64,000 nucleotides of DNA from contig NZ_JAAVLX010000005.1 in assembly GCF_013114825.1 (NCBI RefSeq), positions 1-64,000 on the forward strand. Direction: 5' to 3'. This document shows, one piece after another, positions 34,792-44,504 of the stretch (positions are counted from its first letter, which is position 1; every line of letters starts with the position of its first letter). Below the pieces are notes generated by a model that saw nothing but the letters and a program-made list of their open reading frames with translations, was not told the DNA's origin and did no database searches. Both the position numbers and the translations under genes were made by a program. Origin of the DNA: Bradyrhizobium australiense. Its GTDB lineage: Bacteria; Pseudomonadota; Alphaproteobacteria; Rhizobiales; Xanthobacteraceae.

Positions 34792-36372
34792 TCAATTCAC
34801 CTGGCGATCTTTCCCCGCCCAATACGGATCACGCAAATTCCGCCGCAAGATTTTCCCCGACGGATTGCGCGGCAGCGCTTCCATGAAGTCGACCGACTTC
34901 GGCGTCTTGAAGCCCGCGATGCGTTCGCGCGCAAAATTGATGATGTCGGTGGCGGTCGCCGGCTTGCCCGGCTTCATCACCACGATCGCCTTGACCGCTT
35001 CGCCCCATTTGTCATCGGGAATGCCGATCACGGCGGCTTCGGCCACATCAGGATGATCGCAGATCGCGCTCTCGACTTCGGCCGGATAGATGTTCTCGCC
35101 GCCGGAGATGATCATGTCCTTGATGCGGTCATGGATATAGAGATAGCCGTCCTCGTCCATGTAGCCGGCGTCGCCGGTGCGCAGCCAGCCGTCGCTGCCG
35201 AGCGTTTTGGCGGTTGCATTCGGCAGGTTCCAGTAGCCGACCATGTTGGAGCCGGAGCGGGTTGCGATCTCGCCGACCTGGCGCGGCGGCAGCCGGTTGC
35301 CGTCAGGATCGAGGATCGCAAGCTCAACCCCGGGCAGCGCCTTGCCGGCGGAGCGCATGCGCTCCAGTCCCTCGATATGATCCTCCGGCGGAAGGGCTAC
35401 GATGGTGCCCGTGGTCTCGGTCATGCCGTAGAGTTGCACGAAGCCGCACTTGAACACCTCGATGCACTCCTTCAGAAGCGCTGCCGGAATCGGCGAGGCA
35501 CCGTAGAGCATGTATTTCAGGCGCGAAAAATCCACCTGCCGCGCGCGCCGCTGCCGCACCACGAACTGCATTGCGGCCGGCACCATGAACAGTTTGGTAA
35601 TTCCGGATTGCTCGAAGAAATCCAGCACTTTGGTCGGATCGAATTCGCGGGCGATCACGCCCTTGGCGCCGTGGTAGAGGCCCATGACGCCCCAGCCGGA
35701 GCCGCCGATATGGAAGATCGGCATCGCCACCAGCGAGACGTCGTCGCTCGACCACTTGTTCCATTCGGGCTTCTCGGCCTCGTTGCCGGCCTGCACCAGA
35801 TTGAGGAAGTTGGCGTGCGAGAGCATCGCGCCCTTGGGCTTGCCCGTGGTGCCCGACGTATAAAGCTGGATCGCAATGTCCTTCGGACTGATCGGCACCT
35901 TCGGATCATCGCCGCTGACGGCGTCGCGGCAGGTGATAAAATCCTGCCATTCCGGCGCGCCGCCTTCGGTGGTGATCACGTGGCGCACATCAGGCAGTTG
36001 CGCCTTGATGTTACGAACCTGCGTGATGAATTCCGGTCCTACGAACAGCACTGGTGCCTTGCAGTCGCTGACGATGAAAGCGACCTCGGGGCCGGCGAGG
36101 CGCCAGTTGACCGGCGCCATCACCACTTTGGCCTTCATCGCACCCAGCAGCAGCTCGAAATAGATGTCGCTGTTCTTACCGAGATAGGCGATCCGCTCGC
36201 CCGGCTTGACGCCGAGTGCGATCAGCGCGTTGGCAACGTGGTTGGTTTTGACGTCGAATTCGGCAAAGCTGGTCTGGCGTCCCTCGAATTCATAGGCGAT
36301 CGCGTTGCCGCGCGTTCTGGCGCGCTCCCGCACCATGTCGGCAAGGTTCGTCAGTTGCTCTGGCGCGGACAT
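34792..36372 (-). CDS. Long-chain-type acyl-CoA synthetase (AMP-binding family)
   Basis: 526 aa adenylate-forming ligase. The P-loop A3 motif is YTSGTTGKPKGAMLSH, A4 is in MPIFHIGGSGWG, A5 in LYGMTETTG, and the hinge Asp is in DGWLRTGDAGYMDEDGYL. A8 is RIKDMIISGGENIYPAEVE, and the catalytic Lys in NPSGKILRRNLR is near the end. It activates a carboxylic acid to its CoA thioester via an acyl-AMP. The Met at 36372 follows GGGAG. It is in tandem with the SDR gene upstream, separated by a repeat. Chain length or ring specificity cannot be read off. Confidence 0.92.
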   Translation of the reverse strand: MSAPEQLTNLADMVRERARTRGNAIAYEFEGRQTSFAEFDVKTNHVANALIALGVKPGERIAYLGKNSDIYFELLLGAMKAKVVMAPVNWRLAGPEVAFIVSDCKAPVLFVGPEFITQVRNIKAQLPDVRHVITTEGGAPEWQDFITCRDAVSGDDPKVPISPKDIAIQLYTSGTTGKPKGAMLSHANFLNLVQAGNEAEKPEWNKWSSDDVSLVAMPIFHIGGSGWGVMGLYHGAKGVIAREFDPTKVLDFFEQSGITKLFMVPAAMQFVVRQRRARQVDFSRLKYMLYGASPIPAALLKECIEVFKCGFVQLYGMTETTGTIVALPPEDHIEGLERMRSAGKALPGVELAILDPDGNRLPPRQVGEIATRSGSNMVGYWNLPNATAKTLGSDGWLRTGDAGYMDEDGYLYIHDRIKDMIISGGENIYPAEVESAICDHPDVAEAAVIGIPDDKWGEAVKAIVVMKPGKPATATDIINFARERIAGFKTPKSVDFMEALPRNPSGKILRRNLRDPYWAGKDRQVN

Positions 36373-36442
36373 GTCACTCCCGTAGTGTCTTATCGTTGCG
36401 CTGAGTTTGGCGTCATCGCGCGACAAAGACAATACGGCTCGG

Positions 36443-36560
36443 TTGTCCCTGCGAAAGCAGGGACCCATACGCTGCGGCTTATCGGTAAGACGATGCGGCT
36501 AGCTGCCTTCGTATCAACTGGCGCTGGTGGTTATGGATCCCTGCGTTCGCAGGGACGACA
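36443..36560. repeat. Intergenic repeat, family C (copy 3)
   Basis: GGTTGTCCCTGCGAAAGCAG with GGACCCATAC on one side and GGATCCCTGCGTTCGCAGGG with ACGAC on the other. Confidence 0.8.
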
Positions 36561-36561
36561 A

Positions 36562-37434
36562 TCATCCCCTTGCCGCGCGGTCCTTCTCGTTCTGAGTCTT
36601 GATCGATTCGCGCGCCTTGTTCCAGTCGTCGTCGCTCCAGTCGCGCAACTGGTAGAAATTGCCGCCCATCGCCAGCGCCTGCGCGCCGTCCATGGCGATA
36701 GTTTCGCCGTTGATCCAGTCACAGCCGCCGGAGATCAGGAATACCGCAAGGTTCTGCAATTCCTCCATGGTGCCGACCCGGCCCATCGGATTCTGCGCCC
36801 GTGTACGCGCGCCGGCTTCGTCGCCGGGCTTGATGCGCTTGCTCATGCCTTCGGTCGGGATTTCGCCGGGCGCAATGGTGTTGAGGCGGATGCCGTATTT
36901 GCCCCATTCGACCGCGAGCGACATCGTCATGGCATGGATCGCCGATTTGCTCATCGCGGACGGCACCACATAGGGCGAACCGTTGCGCACCCAGGTCACC
37001 GTGATCGACACCACATTGCCGCGTTGCTTGGCAGCGATCCAGCGCCGCCCCACCGCGTGCGTTACATAGAAGGTGCCGTGCATCACGATGTTGGCGACCG
37101 CGTCGAAACCGCGCGGCGAGAGTTCTTCCGAACGCGAGATGAAATTGCCGGCGGCATTATTGATGAGATCGGTAAGAGGCCCCGAGGTCCAGATCTGTTC
37201 GATCATTTCGTCGACGGCCATCGCATTGCGGATGTCGACGCCGTGGCTGACCACGCGCCCGCCATGCAGATCCATCAATTCGGTTGCGGTCTCGTCGCAG
37301 ACGATCTTGCGGCGGCCGCAGATGTGGACCTCGGCGCCGAGCTGGAGAAACCGCGCGGCCATGGATTTGCCGAGGCCGGTGCCGCCTCCGGTCACGAGAA
37401 TGCGTCGCCCGACGAGAAGCTGATCGTTGAACAT
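36562..37434 (-). CDS. 2,4-dienoyl-CoA reductase-like SDR
   Basis: 290 aa. Rossmann motif TGGGTGLGKSMA and INNAAGNFI are followed by the DECR-type segment VPSAMSKSAIHAMTMSLAVEWGKYGIR and APGEIPTEGM. As in mitochondrial 2,4-dienoyl-CoA reductase the usual YxxxK is SxxxK, but the separate upstream tyrosine (11 residues before that Ser) is a tryptophan here. It is probably NADPH-dependent and CoA-linked. Start chosen at ATG 37434 with GGTGG upstream; a GTG at 37443 is also in frame. It lies between the acyl-CoA synthetase and a divergent crotonase. Confidence 0.82.
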   Translation of the reverse strand: MFNDQLLVGRRILVTGGGTGLGKSMAARFLQLGAEVHICGRRKIVCDETATELMDLHGGRVVSHGVDIRNAMAVDEMIEQIWTSGPLTDLINNAAGNFISRSEELSPRGFDAVANIVMHGTFYVTHAVGRRWIAAKQRGNVVSITVTWVRNGSPYVVPSAMSKSAIHAMTMSLAVEWGKYGIRLNTIAPGEIPTEGMSKRIKPGDEAGARTRAQNPMGRVGTMEELQNLAVFLISGGCDWINGETIAMDGAQALAMGGNFYQLRDWSDDDWNKARESIKTQNEKDRAARG

Positions 37435-37535
37435 CGTTTCCACCCAAGGGGATTGTCTGTTAATTGGTCGATTGACTAAAACCGGACAACGCCGTTCTGT
37501 AAAGCAGCAACTGAGGCACCAGCGAGGAGATTTTC
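37435..37535. promoter_or_regulatory. Divergent intergenic region, SDR/crotonase
   Basis: 101 bp. TTAATTGGTCGATTGACTAA (37459-37478) is an imperfect palindrome centred on TCGA and is the only operator-like feature. GAGGAGA precedes the crotonase ATG. Confidence 0.35.
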
Positions 37536-38348
37536 ATGGAGCAACGCGTCTCGATCTCGATTTCGGACGGCATCGCCGACGTCCGGCTGGTACGGGCCGA
37601 CAAGATGAACGCGCTCGATGCAGCGATGTTTGAGGCGCTGGTGGCTGCAACCGAACGGCTTGCCCATGAAAAAGGCGTCCGGGTGGTAGTATTGTCCGGT
37701 GAGGGACGGGCGTTCTGCGCTGGCCTCGATATGGGACGCTTTCAGGCCATGAAGGAAAGCGGCGGTAACGGGATCGCTGGCGGCGAGAAGCGCGACCTCG
37801 CTGCACGCACGCACGGCATTGCGAATTTTCCGCAGCAGGCGGTGTGGGGCTGGCGTCAGCTTCCGGTGCCTGTGATCGCCGCGATCCAGGGCGTGGCGTT
37901 CGGCGGTGGCTTCCAGCTCGCGCTCGGCGCCGACATGCGATTCCTTACGCCGGATGCGCGGATGTCGATTATGGAGATCAAATGGGGCCTGGTGCCCGAC
38001 ATGGCCGGGACGCCCATTCTCGCAAGCCTTGTGCGCGATGATGTCCTGCGCGAACTCACCTATACCGGCCGCATCTTCTCGGCGCAGGAAGCCATGAGCT
38101 ACGGCCTTGCGACGCGGATCTGTGATGACCCGCGCGCCGCGGCTTTCGATGTCGCGCGCGAAATCACCGGCAAGAGCCCCGATGCGATCCGCGCCGCCAA
38201 GCGTATGCTCAACAAACTTTCCGTTGATCCGGCTCCGGCGCTGCTGGCCGAATCCGTCGAGCAGCAGAAGCTGCTCGGCAGCCCCAACCAGACCGAAGCC
38301 GTGCGTGCCAATATGGAAAAGCGCGCGCCGCGGTTTGCGGACGCCTAG
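37536..38348 (+). CDS. Crotonase family protein, dienoyl-CoA isomerase-like
   Basis: 270 aa. Crotonase signatures are LVRADKMNALD, GEGRAFCAGLDM and QGVAFGGGFQLALGADMRF. The active-site helix reads IMEIKWGLVPDMAG, with Glu and Asp eight residues apart as in delta3,5-delta2,4-dienoyl-CoA isomerases. The third acidic residue of that enzyme (an Asp in the GGG helix) is Gln here. Beside a 2,4-dienoyl-CoA-reductase-like SDR, it plausibly handles polyunsaturated acyl-CoAs. An RBS GAGGAGA is clear. Confidence 0.82.
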   Translation: MEQRVSISISDGIADVRLVRADKMNALDAAMFEALVAATERLAHEKGVRVVVLSGEGRAFCAGLDMGRFQAMKESGGNGIAGGEKRDLAARTHGIANFPQQAVWGWRQLPVPVIAAIQGVAFGGGFQLALGADMRFLTPDARMSIMEIKWGLVPDMAGTPILASLVRDDVLRELTYTGRIFSAQEAMSYGLATRICDDPRAAAFDVAREITGKSPDAIRAAKRMLNKLSVDPAPALLAESVEQQKLLGSPNQTEAVRANMEKRAPRFADA

Positions 38349-38360
38349 CAGCTCGGCGCC

Positions 38361-38460
38361 GTCACTCCGGGACGGTGCGTTAGCACCAGACCCGGAACTC
38401 GAGATTCTCAGGTGCGCAATTGCGCACCATAGTTCGCGCTTCGCGCGCCCCGGAATGACT
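38361..38460. repeat. Intergenic repeat, family B (copy 2)
   Basis: GTCACTCCGGGACGGTGCGT...CCCGGAACTCGAGATTC, then the perfect palindrome GTGCGCAATTGCGCAC, then GCGCCCCGGAATGAC. Confidence 0.8.
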
Positions 38461-38496
38461 GCTCACTCAAACCCGGCACCAGATCGGAAAGAGATA

Positions 38497-40041
38497 ATGT
38501 CAGCCTCCCAACTTTTCCTCGGCATCATCAGCGGCGAGCGCCGACGCGACCACGGCGAGGTCGCCGAATGGACTGAGCGCATCGCCAGCGGGCTGCAAAA
38601 GCTCGGCGTGAGACAGGGCGACAGCGTCGCCATGCTGATGCGCAACGACATCGCCTTCATCGAGGCGGCCTATGCGGCAATGCGGCTCGGCGCCTATGGC
38701 GTGCCGGTCAACTGGCACTTCAAGCCGGAAGAAATCAATTACGTGCTGAAGGATTCGGGCACCTCGGTGCTGATCGCGCATGCCGACATGCTGCATCAGT
38801 TGCGCGAGGCGATTCCGTCAGGAGTCACCGCGCTCAGCGTGCCGACGCCGCCCGAGATTCTTGCCCGCTACAAGACCAATCCGGATCATCTGGCGACCCC
38901 CGACTTCGCGATCGATTTTGATTCCTGGCTCAAAAAGCACCCGCGCTATGACGGGCCGGCGGTGCCGCAGCCGCAGAACATGATCTACACCTCGGGCACG
39001 ACAGGCCATCCCAAGGGCGTGCGCCGCTTTGCGCCGACGCCGGAGCAGAGCGCCAACGCCGAACGCATGCGCGCGCTGATTTACGGCCTCAAGCCGGGTG
39101 CCCGCGCGCTGCTTCCGGGTCCGCTGTATCATTCCGCACCGAACTCGTTCGGCTTGCGCGCCGGTCGTCTCGGCGGTGCACTAGTGATTATGCCGCGCTT
39201 CGACGCGGAAGAATTTTTGCGCGTGGTCGAAATCGAGAAGATCGACACCATCTTCATGGTGCCGACCATGTTCATTCGACTGATGAAGTTGCCGGAGGAG
39301 GTGCGCAAGAAGTACGATATGTCGTCCCTGCGCCACGTTATACACGCCGCCGCGCCATGTCCCGCCGAGGTCAAGCGCGCCATGATCGAGTGGTGGGGCC
39401 CAGTCATCTACGAATTCTACGGCTCGACCGAGTCAGGTGCGGTTACCTTTGCGACATCCGAGGATGCGCTGAAGAAGCCCGGCACCGTCGGCAAGATCGC
39501 GCCGGGCGCGGAACTACGGTTCATCGGCGACGATGGCAGGGAACTGCCGCAGGGCGAGATCGGCGAAATCTATTCGCGCATCGCCGGCAACCCGGACTTT
39601 ACCTATCACAACAAGCCGGAAAAGCGCATCGAGATCGATCGCGACGGGTTCATCACCTCGGGCGACGTCGGCTACATCGACGCCGACGGCTATGTCTTCA
39701 TCTGCGACCGCAAGCGCGACATGGTGATCTCGGGCGGCGTCAACATCTATCCGGCCGAAATCGAGGCCGCGTTGCACGCAATTCCTGGGGTGCATGATTG
39801 CGCGGTGTTCGGCATTCCCGACACGGAGTTTGGTGAGGCGCTGATGGCTGTTGTCGAACCGCAGCCGGCGGTGACGCTCGATCCGGCTTCCATCCGCAGC
39901 CAGCTCAAGGTCTCGCTGGCCGACTACAAGGTGCCAAAACACATCGAAATCCAGGCCAACCTGCCGCGGGAAGATTCCGGCAAGATCTTCAAGCGTCGCC
40001 TCCGCGATCCCTATTGGGAACGAGCAGGGCGGAGGATTTAG
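38497..40041 (+). CDS. Acyl-CoA synthetase (AMP-binding family)
   Basis: 514 aa adenylate-forming ligase. Motifs are MIYTSGTTGHPKGVRRF (A3), LLPGPLYHSAPN (A4), YEFYGSTESG (A5), DGFITSGDVGYIDADGY (A7), RKRDMVISGGVNIYPAEIE (A8) and the lysine in REDSGKIFKRRLR near the end. It activates a carboxylic acid to CoA. It is distinct from the synthetase at 34792, so the region encodes two acids' worth of activation capacity. The ATG at 38497 follows GGAAAGAG. The frame extends upstream through a repeat into the previous gene and is not coding there. Confidence 0.92.
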   Translation: MSASQLFLGIISGERRRDHGEVAEWTERIASGLQKLGVRQGDSVAMLMRNDIAFIEAAYAAMRLGAYGVPVNWHFKPEEINYVLKDSGTSVLIAHADMLHQLREAIPSGVTALSVPTPPEILARYKTNPDHLATPDFAIDFDSWLKKHPRYDGPAVPQPQNMIYTSGTTGHPKGVRRFAPTPEQSANAERMRALIYGLKPGARALLPGPLYHSAPNSFGLRAGRLGGALVIMPRFDAEEFLRVVEIEKIDTIFMVPTMFIRLMKLPEEVRKKYDMSSLRHVIHAAAPCPAEVKRAMIEWWGPVIYEFYGSTESGAVTFATSEDALKKPGTVGKIAPGAELRFIGDDGRELPQGEIGEIYSRIAGNPDFTYHNKPEKRIEIDRDGFITSGDVGYIDADGYVFICDRKRDMVISGGVNIYPAEIEAALHAIPGVHDCAVFGIPDTEFGEALMAVVEPQPAVTLDPASIRSQLKVSLADYKVPKHIEIQANLPREDSGKIFKRRLRDPYWERAGRRI

Positions 40042-40064
40042 CTGGCGCGGGGCACGTAGCTAAT

Positions 40065-40158
40065 CCCTCATGGTGAGGAGCGCGAAAGCGCGTCTCGAAC
40101 CGGGAGGCCCAAACTCATCCTTCGAGACGCGGCCAAGAGGCCGCTCCTCAGGATGAGG
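40065..40158. repeat. Intergenic palindromic repeat, family A (copy 4)
   Basis: CCCTCATGGTGAGGAGCGCG...CGCGTCTCGAACC, then ACTCATCCTTCGAGACGC and GCTCCTCAGGATGAGG. It separates the acyl-CoA synthetase gene from ppc. Confidence 0.8.
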
Positions 40159-40244
40159 ACGCTGCATCACCTCCATCTTTATCTTGCACTGCGGCAAAAA
40201 AATTGCACACTCGGAGGAGCCGGGCAGTTTGAGGTGGCCAGCCA

Positions 40245-43037
40245 ATGTCGTCCCAGACCATGCCTTCCGAGATCGAAGTCCGGACCAACCGCAGCGATGA
40301 AGCGCTGGCGTTGGAGGAGGATGCGCGGCTGCGGACCGACATTCGCCTGCTCGGGCGGATTCTCGGTGATACCGTTCGTGACCAGGAGGGCGCCGACGTA
40401 TTCGACCTGGTCGAACGCATACGTCAGACCTCGATCCGGTTCCACCGCGACGAGGACAAGCTGGCGCGGCGGGAGCTCGAAACCATCCTCGACAGCATGT
40501 CGACTGCCGACACGGTACGCATCGTTCGCGCCTTCAGCTATTTTTCGCATCTCGCCAACATCGCCGAGGACCAGAGCAATATCCGCCAGATGCGTGGCCG
40601 CGGTTCCGGCGGGCCGCGGCCGAGCGCGCTGACCCAGACGCTGGCTCACGCAAAGACCGCCGGGATCAGCGCGGCCGAACTGCGCCGCTTCTTCAAGGGC
40701 GCCCAGATAAGTCCGGTGCTGACCGCGCACCCCACCGAAGTTCGCCGCAAGAGCACGATCGACCGCGAGATGGAAATCGCCGGGTTGCTCGAGCGGCGCG
40801 AACGTGTCCAGCTCACGGCCGAGGAAGCCGAGGCCTGCGATGAGCAGTTGCGCCGCGCCGTGCTGACGCTGTGGCAGACCAACCTGCTGCGCCGGACCAA
40901 ACTGACCGTACTCGACGAAGTCGCCAACGGCCTGTCATTCTACGACTACACATTCCTGCACGAGGTGCCGCGGCTGCATTGCGCGCTGGAAGACCGGCTG
41001 AACCAGGAGGAGGGCGGCGCGCCCGGCGAACTGGCCTCCTTCCTGAATATGGGAAGCTGGATCGGCGGCGACCGCGACGGCAATCCGTTCGTCACGGCTG
41101 AGGTCATGCGAGGCACGCTGCGCCTGCAATCGAGCCGGGTGATGAGCTTCTATCTGGAGGAGTTGCACGTCCTCGGCTCGGAACTGTCGCTGGCGGCGCA
41201 CCTTGCCGACGTTTCCGACGAATTGCGCGCGCTGGCCGAGCGCTCGCCGGATACTTCGCCGCACAGGAGCGGCGAACCCTATCGCCTTGCGGTATCCGGC
41301 ATCTATGCAAGGCTGACCGCCACCGCTGCAAAGCTCGAGGTCGAGACGACACGTCGTCCGGTCGGCGAGGCCGCGCCTTATGCAAACGTGAAGGAGTTCA
41401 AGGCCGATCTCGACGTGCTGGATCGATCGCTGATCGCGAACAATTCAGGCGTGATCGCGCGCGGACGATTGCGCTTGCTACGCCGTGCCGTGGATTGCTT
41501 CGGCTTTCATCTCGCCCGGCTCGACATCAGGCAGAACTCCGCGGTGCATGAGCGCACGGTTGCGGAACTGTTCGATGCCGCGATTCCCGGCATGTCCTAT
41601 CTGGCACTGAACGAGGAGGCCCGCGTCCATCTGTTGCTGCGCGAGCTGCGCAGTGCAAGGCCGCTGAGCTCGGCGTTCGTCAAGTACAGCGAAGAAACGG
41701 TTAGCGAACTCGCGGTATTCCGCGCCGCCGCCGAGGCCCATGCCCGCTTCGGTCCCGACGTGATCCAGCAATGCATCATCTCCATGTGCAAGGGGATGTC
41801 GGACATGCTGGAAGTGGCGGTGCTGTTGAAGGAGGTCGGCCTCGTCAACCCGTCCGGCCGCAGCGCCATCAATATTGTGCCGCTGTTCGAGACGATCGAG
41901 GATCTGCAGGCCTCATCCGGCATCATGGACCGGATGCTGGCGCTGCACGACTACCGCCGGCTGGTCGACAGCCGCGGCGGCATTCAGGAAGTGATGCTGG
42001 GCTATTCCGACAGCAACAAGGACGGCGGCTTCGTTACCTCGGGCTGGGAGCTCTACAAGGCCGAAATCGAACTGGTCGACGTGTTCGAGCGACATGGCGT
42101 GCGGTTGCGGCTGTTTCACGGCCGCGGCGGGTCGGTCGGCCGCGGCGGCGGCCCGAGCTATGACGCGATCATCGCGCAGCCGGGAGGTGCGGTAAACGGC
42201 CAGATCCGCATCACCGAGCAGGGCGAAATCATCTCCAGCAAATATTCCAATCCGGAAGTCGGCCGCAACAATCTGGAGATTCTTGCTGCCGCGACGCTGG
42301 AGGCTAGCCTGCTGCATCCCCGGCAGAGCGCGCCGCGGAAAGAGTATCTGACCGCGATGGAGCAATTGTCGGCCCTGGCATTCAAGGCCTATCGCGGGCT
42401 GGTCTACGAGACCGAAGGCTTTGCCGATTACTTCTGGGGCTCGACGGTCATCACCGAAATCTCGACGCTCAACATCGGCAGCCGCCCGGCGTCGCGCAAG
42501 AAGACCAGAGAGATCGAGGACCTGCGCGCCATTCCCTGGGTGTTCAGTTGGGCGCAATGCCGGCTGATGCTGCCGGGATGGTACGGTTTTGGCTCTGCGG
42601 TCGAGACCTGGATCGCAGAGCACCGGGAGCAGGGCATGCCGTTCCTGCAGGAACTCTACCGCGAATGGCCGTTCTTCCGCACGCTATTGTCGAATATGGA
42701 CATGGTGCTGGCCAAGAGCTCGATCGCGATCGCCTCGCGCTACGCCGAGCTGGTGCCTGACGTGACGCTGCGTGAGAGCATTTTTGGTCGCATCCGGCGC
42801 GAGTGGCATTCCTCGATCGAGACCCTGCTCGACATCATGGGCCACGAGCGCCTGTTGCAGGGCAACCCGCTGCTGGAGCGCTCGATCCGCAATCGCTTCC
42901 CCTACCTCGATCCGCTCAACCACGTGCAGGTCGAGCTGTTGAAGGAGCATCGTTCCCACAGCCCGGACGAGCAGGTGCTGCGCGGGATTCAGCTCACCAT
43001 CAACGGCATTTCGGCGGGGTTGAGGAATAGTGGGTGA
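40245..43037 (+). CDS. ppc: Phosphoenolpyruvate carboxylase
   Basis: 930 aa, full length for bacterial PEPC. Catalytic motif [13 protein letters not shown] contains His162. [13 protein letters not shown] and [11 protein letters not shown], with the catalytic-loop Lys, follow. The mobile glycine loop is [14 protein letters not shown], and the protein ends [12 protein letters not shown] with the conserved C-terminal tail that forms part of the effector/active site. It fixes bicarbonate on PEP to give oxaloacetate, replenishing the TCA cycle. The ATG at 40245 follows GAGGTGG. It is flanked by repeats and looks monocistronic. Confidence 0.97.
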   Translation: MSSQTMPSEIEVRTNRSDEALALEEDARLRTDIRLLGRILGDTVRDQEGADVFDLVERIRQTSIRFHRDEDKLARRELETILDSMSTADTVRIVRAFSYFSHLANIAEDQSNIRQMRGRGSGGPRPSALTQTLAHAKTAGISAAELRRFFKGAQISPVLTAHPTEVRRKSTIDREMEIAGLLERRERVQLTAEEAEACDEQLRRAVLTLWQTNLLRRTKLTVLDEVANGLSFYDYTFLHEVPRLHCALEDRLNQEEGGAPGELASFLNMGSWIGGDRDGNPFVTAEVMRGTLRLQSSRVMSFYLEELHVLGSELSLAAHLADVSDELRALAERSPDTSPHRSGEPYRLAVSGIYARLTATAAKLEVETTRRPVGEAAPYANVKEFKADLDVLDRSLIANNSGVIARGRLRLLRRAVDCFGFHLARLDIRQNSAVHERTVAELFDAAIPGMSYLALNEEARVHLLLRELRSARPLSSAFVKYSEETVSELAVFRAAAEAHARFGPDVIQQCIISMCKGMSDMLEVAVLLKEVGLVNPSGRSAINIVPLFETIEDLQASSGIMDRMLALHDYRRLVDSRGGIQEVMLGYSDSNKDGGFVTSGWELYKAEIELVDVFERHGVRLRLFHGRGGSVGRGGGPSYDAIIAQPGGAVNGQIRITEQGEIISSKYSNPEVGRNNLEILAAATLEASLLHPRQSAPRKEYLTAMEQLSALAFKAYRGLVYETEGFADYFWGSTVITEISTLNIGSRPASRKKTREIEDLRAIPWVFSWAQCRLMLPGWYGFGSAVETWIAEHREQGMPFLQELYREWPFFRTLLSNMDMVLAKSSIAIASRYAELVPDVTLRESIFGRIRREWHSSIETLLDIMGHERLLQGNPLLERSIRNRFPYLDPLNHVQVELLKEHRSHSPDEQVLRGIQLTINGISAGLRNSG

Positions 43038-43056
43038 GGGGTGCAGCTCGCCCGCC

Positions 43057-43141
43057 GTCATTGCGAGCGCAGCGAAGCAATCCATCTCTCAGCACACGCG
43101 GATGGATGGATTGCTTCGTCGCTTCGCTCCTCGCAATGACG
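43057..43141. repeat. Intergenic repeat, family F (copy 2)
   Basis: CATTGCGAGCGCAGCGAAGC with AATCCATC on the left, mirrored by GGATTGCTTCGTCGCTTCGC with CCTCGCAATGAC. A probable stop between the convergent ppc and lactonase genes. Confidence 0.85.
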
Positions 43142-43155
43142 GATGGGGGAGCCTC

Positions 43156-44319
43156 TCACGGCTTCATCGCGCCCTGCACACTCGTATAGACCGCGTAGAG
43201 CGACGTCGAGCCGCAGATATAAAGTCTGTTCCGCTGCTGACCGCCAAAGCATAGATTAGCCACGGTCTCCGGAATGTGGATCTTGCCGAGCAGATCGCCC
43301 TCCGCCGTGTAGCAACGCACGCCATCCTCGTTCGGATCGCCCCAGCCCACGGAGCACCAGACCCGCCCGTCGGTATCGCAGCGGACGCCATCGGTAATGC
43401 TGGGCTTCGGCATATCCGCAAAGACCTTGCTGTTCGAAGCCTTTCCACCCGCCACATCGAGGTCGAACACGCGGATATGCGAGGGATTGTCCGGTCCGTC
43501 GGTGAATCCGGTGTCGCAGACGTAGAGCTTCTTCTCGTCGGGCGAGAGCGCAAGTCCGTTCGGCTCGACGAAATCATCGACGACGACCTTGACCTCACCG
43601 GATTTCGGATCAACGCGATAAACGTTGCGCTTATCCTGCTCGGGCGCGGCCTTGATGCCCTCATAATAGCCGCCGATGCCATAGACGGGATCGGTGAACC
43701 AGATCGCGCCGTCCGCCGTGACAACCGCGTCGTTCGGCGAGTTCAGTCGCTTGCCGTTGTACTTGTCGGCGATGATGGTGATCGAGCCGTCGAGCTCGGT
43801 CCGCGTGACGCGCCGGCCGGAATGTTCGCATGTGATCAGGCGTCCTTCCCGATCGATCGTATTGCCGTTCGAGTTCATCGATGGCTGCCGATAGACGCTG
43901 AGATGACCATCGTCCTCGGAAAAGCGCATGATGCGGTTGTTGGGAATGTCGGAGAACAGCACGTAGCGCCCGGCTGCGAAATAAACCGGGCCTTCAGCCC
44001 AGCGGAACCCGGTCGCGACGCGCTCCACCGCCATCGTGCCCGCGAAGGCTGGAAAACCCGCAGGCCCGAACGAAACTTTGGGTTTGGCGGACTCCAGATG
44101 GGAATCCGGATAGCGGCTTCCCGGGAGCGGGCCCAAGGGCAACGGCTCGGTTGCCGTGGTTGGAGCGCCGGTTTGGCCGAGTGGCGCTACGGTGGCCGCG
44201 GAGGCGGCTTTCATCGTCATGGCTGAGCCGGCAAGCGCGGCTGCGCCAGTCAGGAGCTTGCGGCGGTTGAAGCCGCCGTCCTGCTGCTGTGGATCGGGAA
44301 AGGTCAGCGAGGCTGTCAT
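43156..44319 (-). CDS. Tat-exported SMP-30/gluconolactonase-like protein
   Basis: 387 aa. The N-terminus FNRRKLLTGAAALAGSAM is a twin-arginine leader ending near AASAA. The mature part is a six-bladed SMP-30/gluconolactonase propeller: FRWAEGPVYF carries the first metal-ligand Glu, LNSPNDAVVTADGAIWFTDP the Asn/Asp pair, and VEPNGLALSPDEKKLYVCDT the C-terminal metal site. It should be a periplasmic Ca- or Zn-dependent lactonase; the lactone is unknown. The Met at 44319 follows GGGAGGAAAAT. It stands alone next to ppc. Confidence 0.9.
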   Translation of the reverse strand: MTASLTFPDPQQQDGGFNRRKLLTGAAALAGSAMTMKAASAATVAPLGQTGAPTTATEPLPLGPLPGSRYPDSHLESAKPKVSFGPAGFPAFAGTMAVERVATGFRWAEGPVYFAAGRYVLFSDIPNNRIMRFSEDDGHLSVYRQPSMNSNGNTIDREGRLITCEHSGRRVTRTELDGSITIIADKYNGKRLNSPNDAVVTADGAIWFTDPVYGIGGYYEGIKAAPEQDKRNVYRVDPKSGEVKVVVDDFVEPNGLALSPDEKKLYVCDTGFTDGPDNPSHIRVFDLDVAGGKASNSKVFADMPKPSITDGVRCDTDGRVWCSVGWGDPNEDGVRCYTAEGDLLGKIHIPETVANLCFGGQQRNRLYICGSTSLYAVYTSVQGAMKP

Positions 44320-44404
44320 GATTTTCCTCCCATATTTTCGTTGGAAAGAAAACATCGGCCCGCATTCCGGCATAAAGCGGGCGGACTGTGGTGAAAAAGC
44401 GGTG

Positions 44405-44503
44405 CGGCTGTAGCCCGATGGAGCGAAGCGCAATCCGGGGCAGTTTCTCTCCGCGCGAGAGCGCCCCCGGGTTTAGCTGCGCTCCCACCCGCGCTACGAG
44501 ATC
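44405..44503. repeat. Intergenic repeat, family H
   Basis: GTAGCCCGATGGAGCGAAGC with GCAATCCGGG on one side and CCCGGGTTTAGCTGCGCTCC with CGCGCTACGAG on the other. It is the only copy of its type seen here and lies between the SDR 3' end and the lactonase upstream region. Confidence 0.65.
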
Positions 44504-44504
44504 C

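Noticed and set aside
34777..37479. A 900-codon open frame on the + strand
   Set aside because: It runs antisense through the acyl-CoA synthetase and SDR genes and two repeats; the product has the His/Arg/Asp-rich look of a shadow frame in GC-rich DNA and no family motif.
38107..38496. Upstream extension of the second acyl-CoA synthetase
   Set aside because: It overlaps the preceding crotonase gene in another frame and crosses a repeat; the Met at 38497 has a Shine-Dalgarno sequence.
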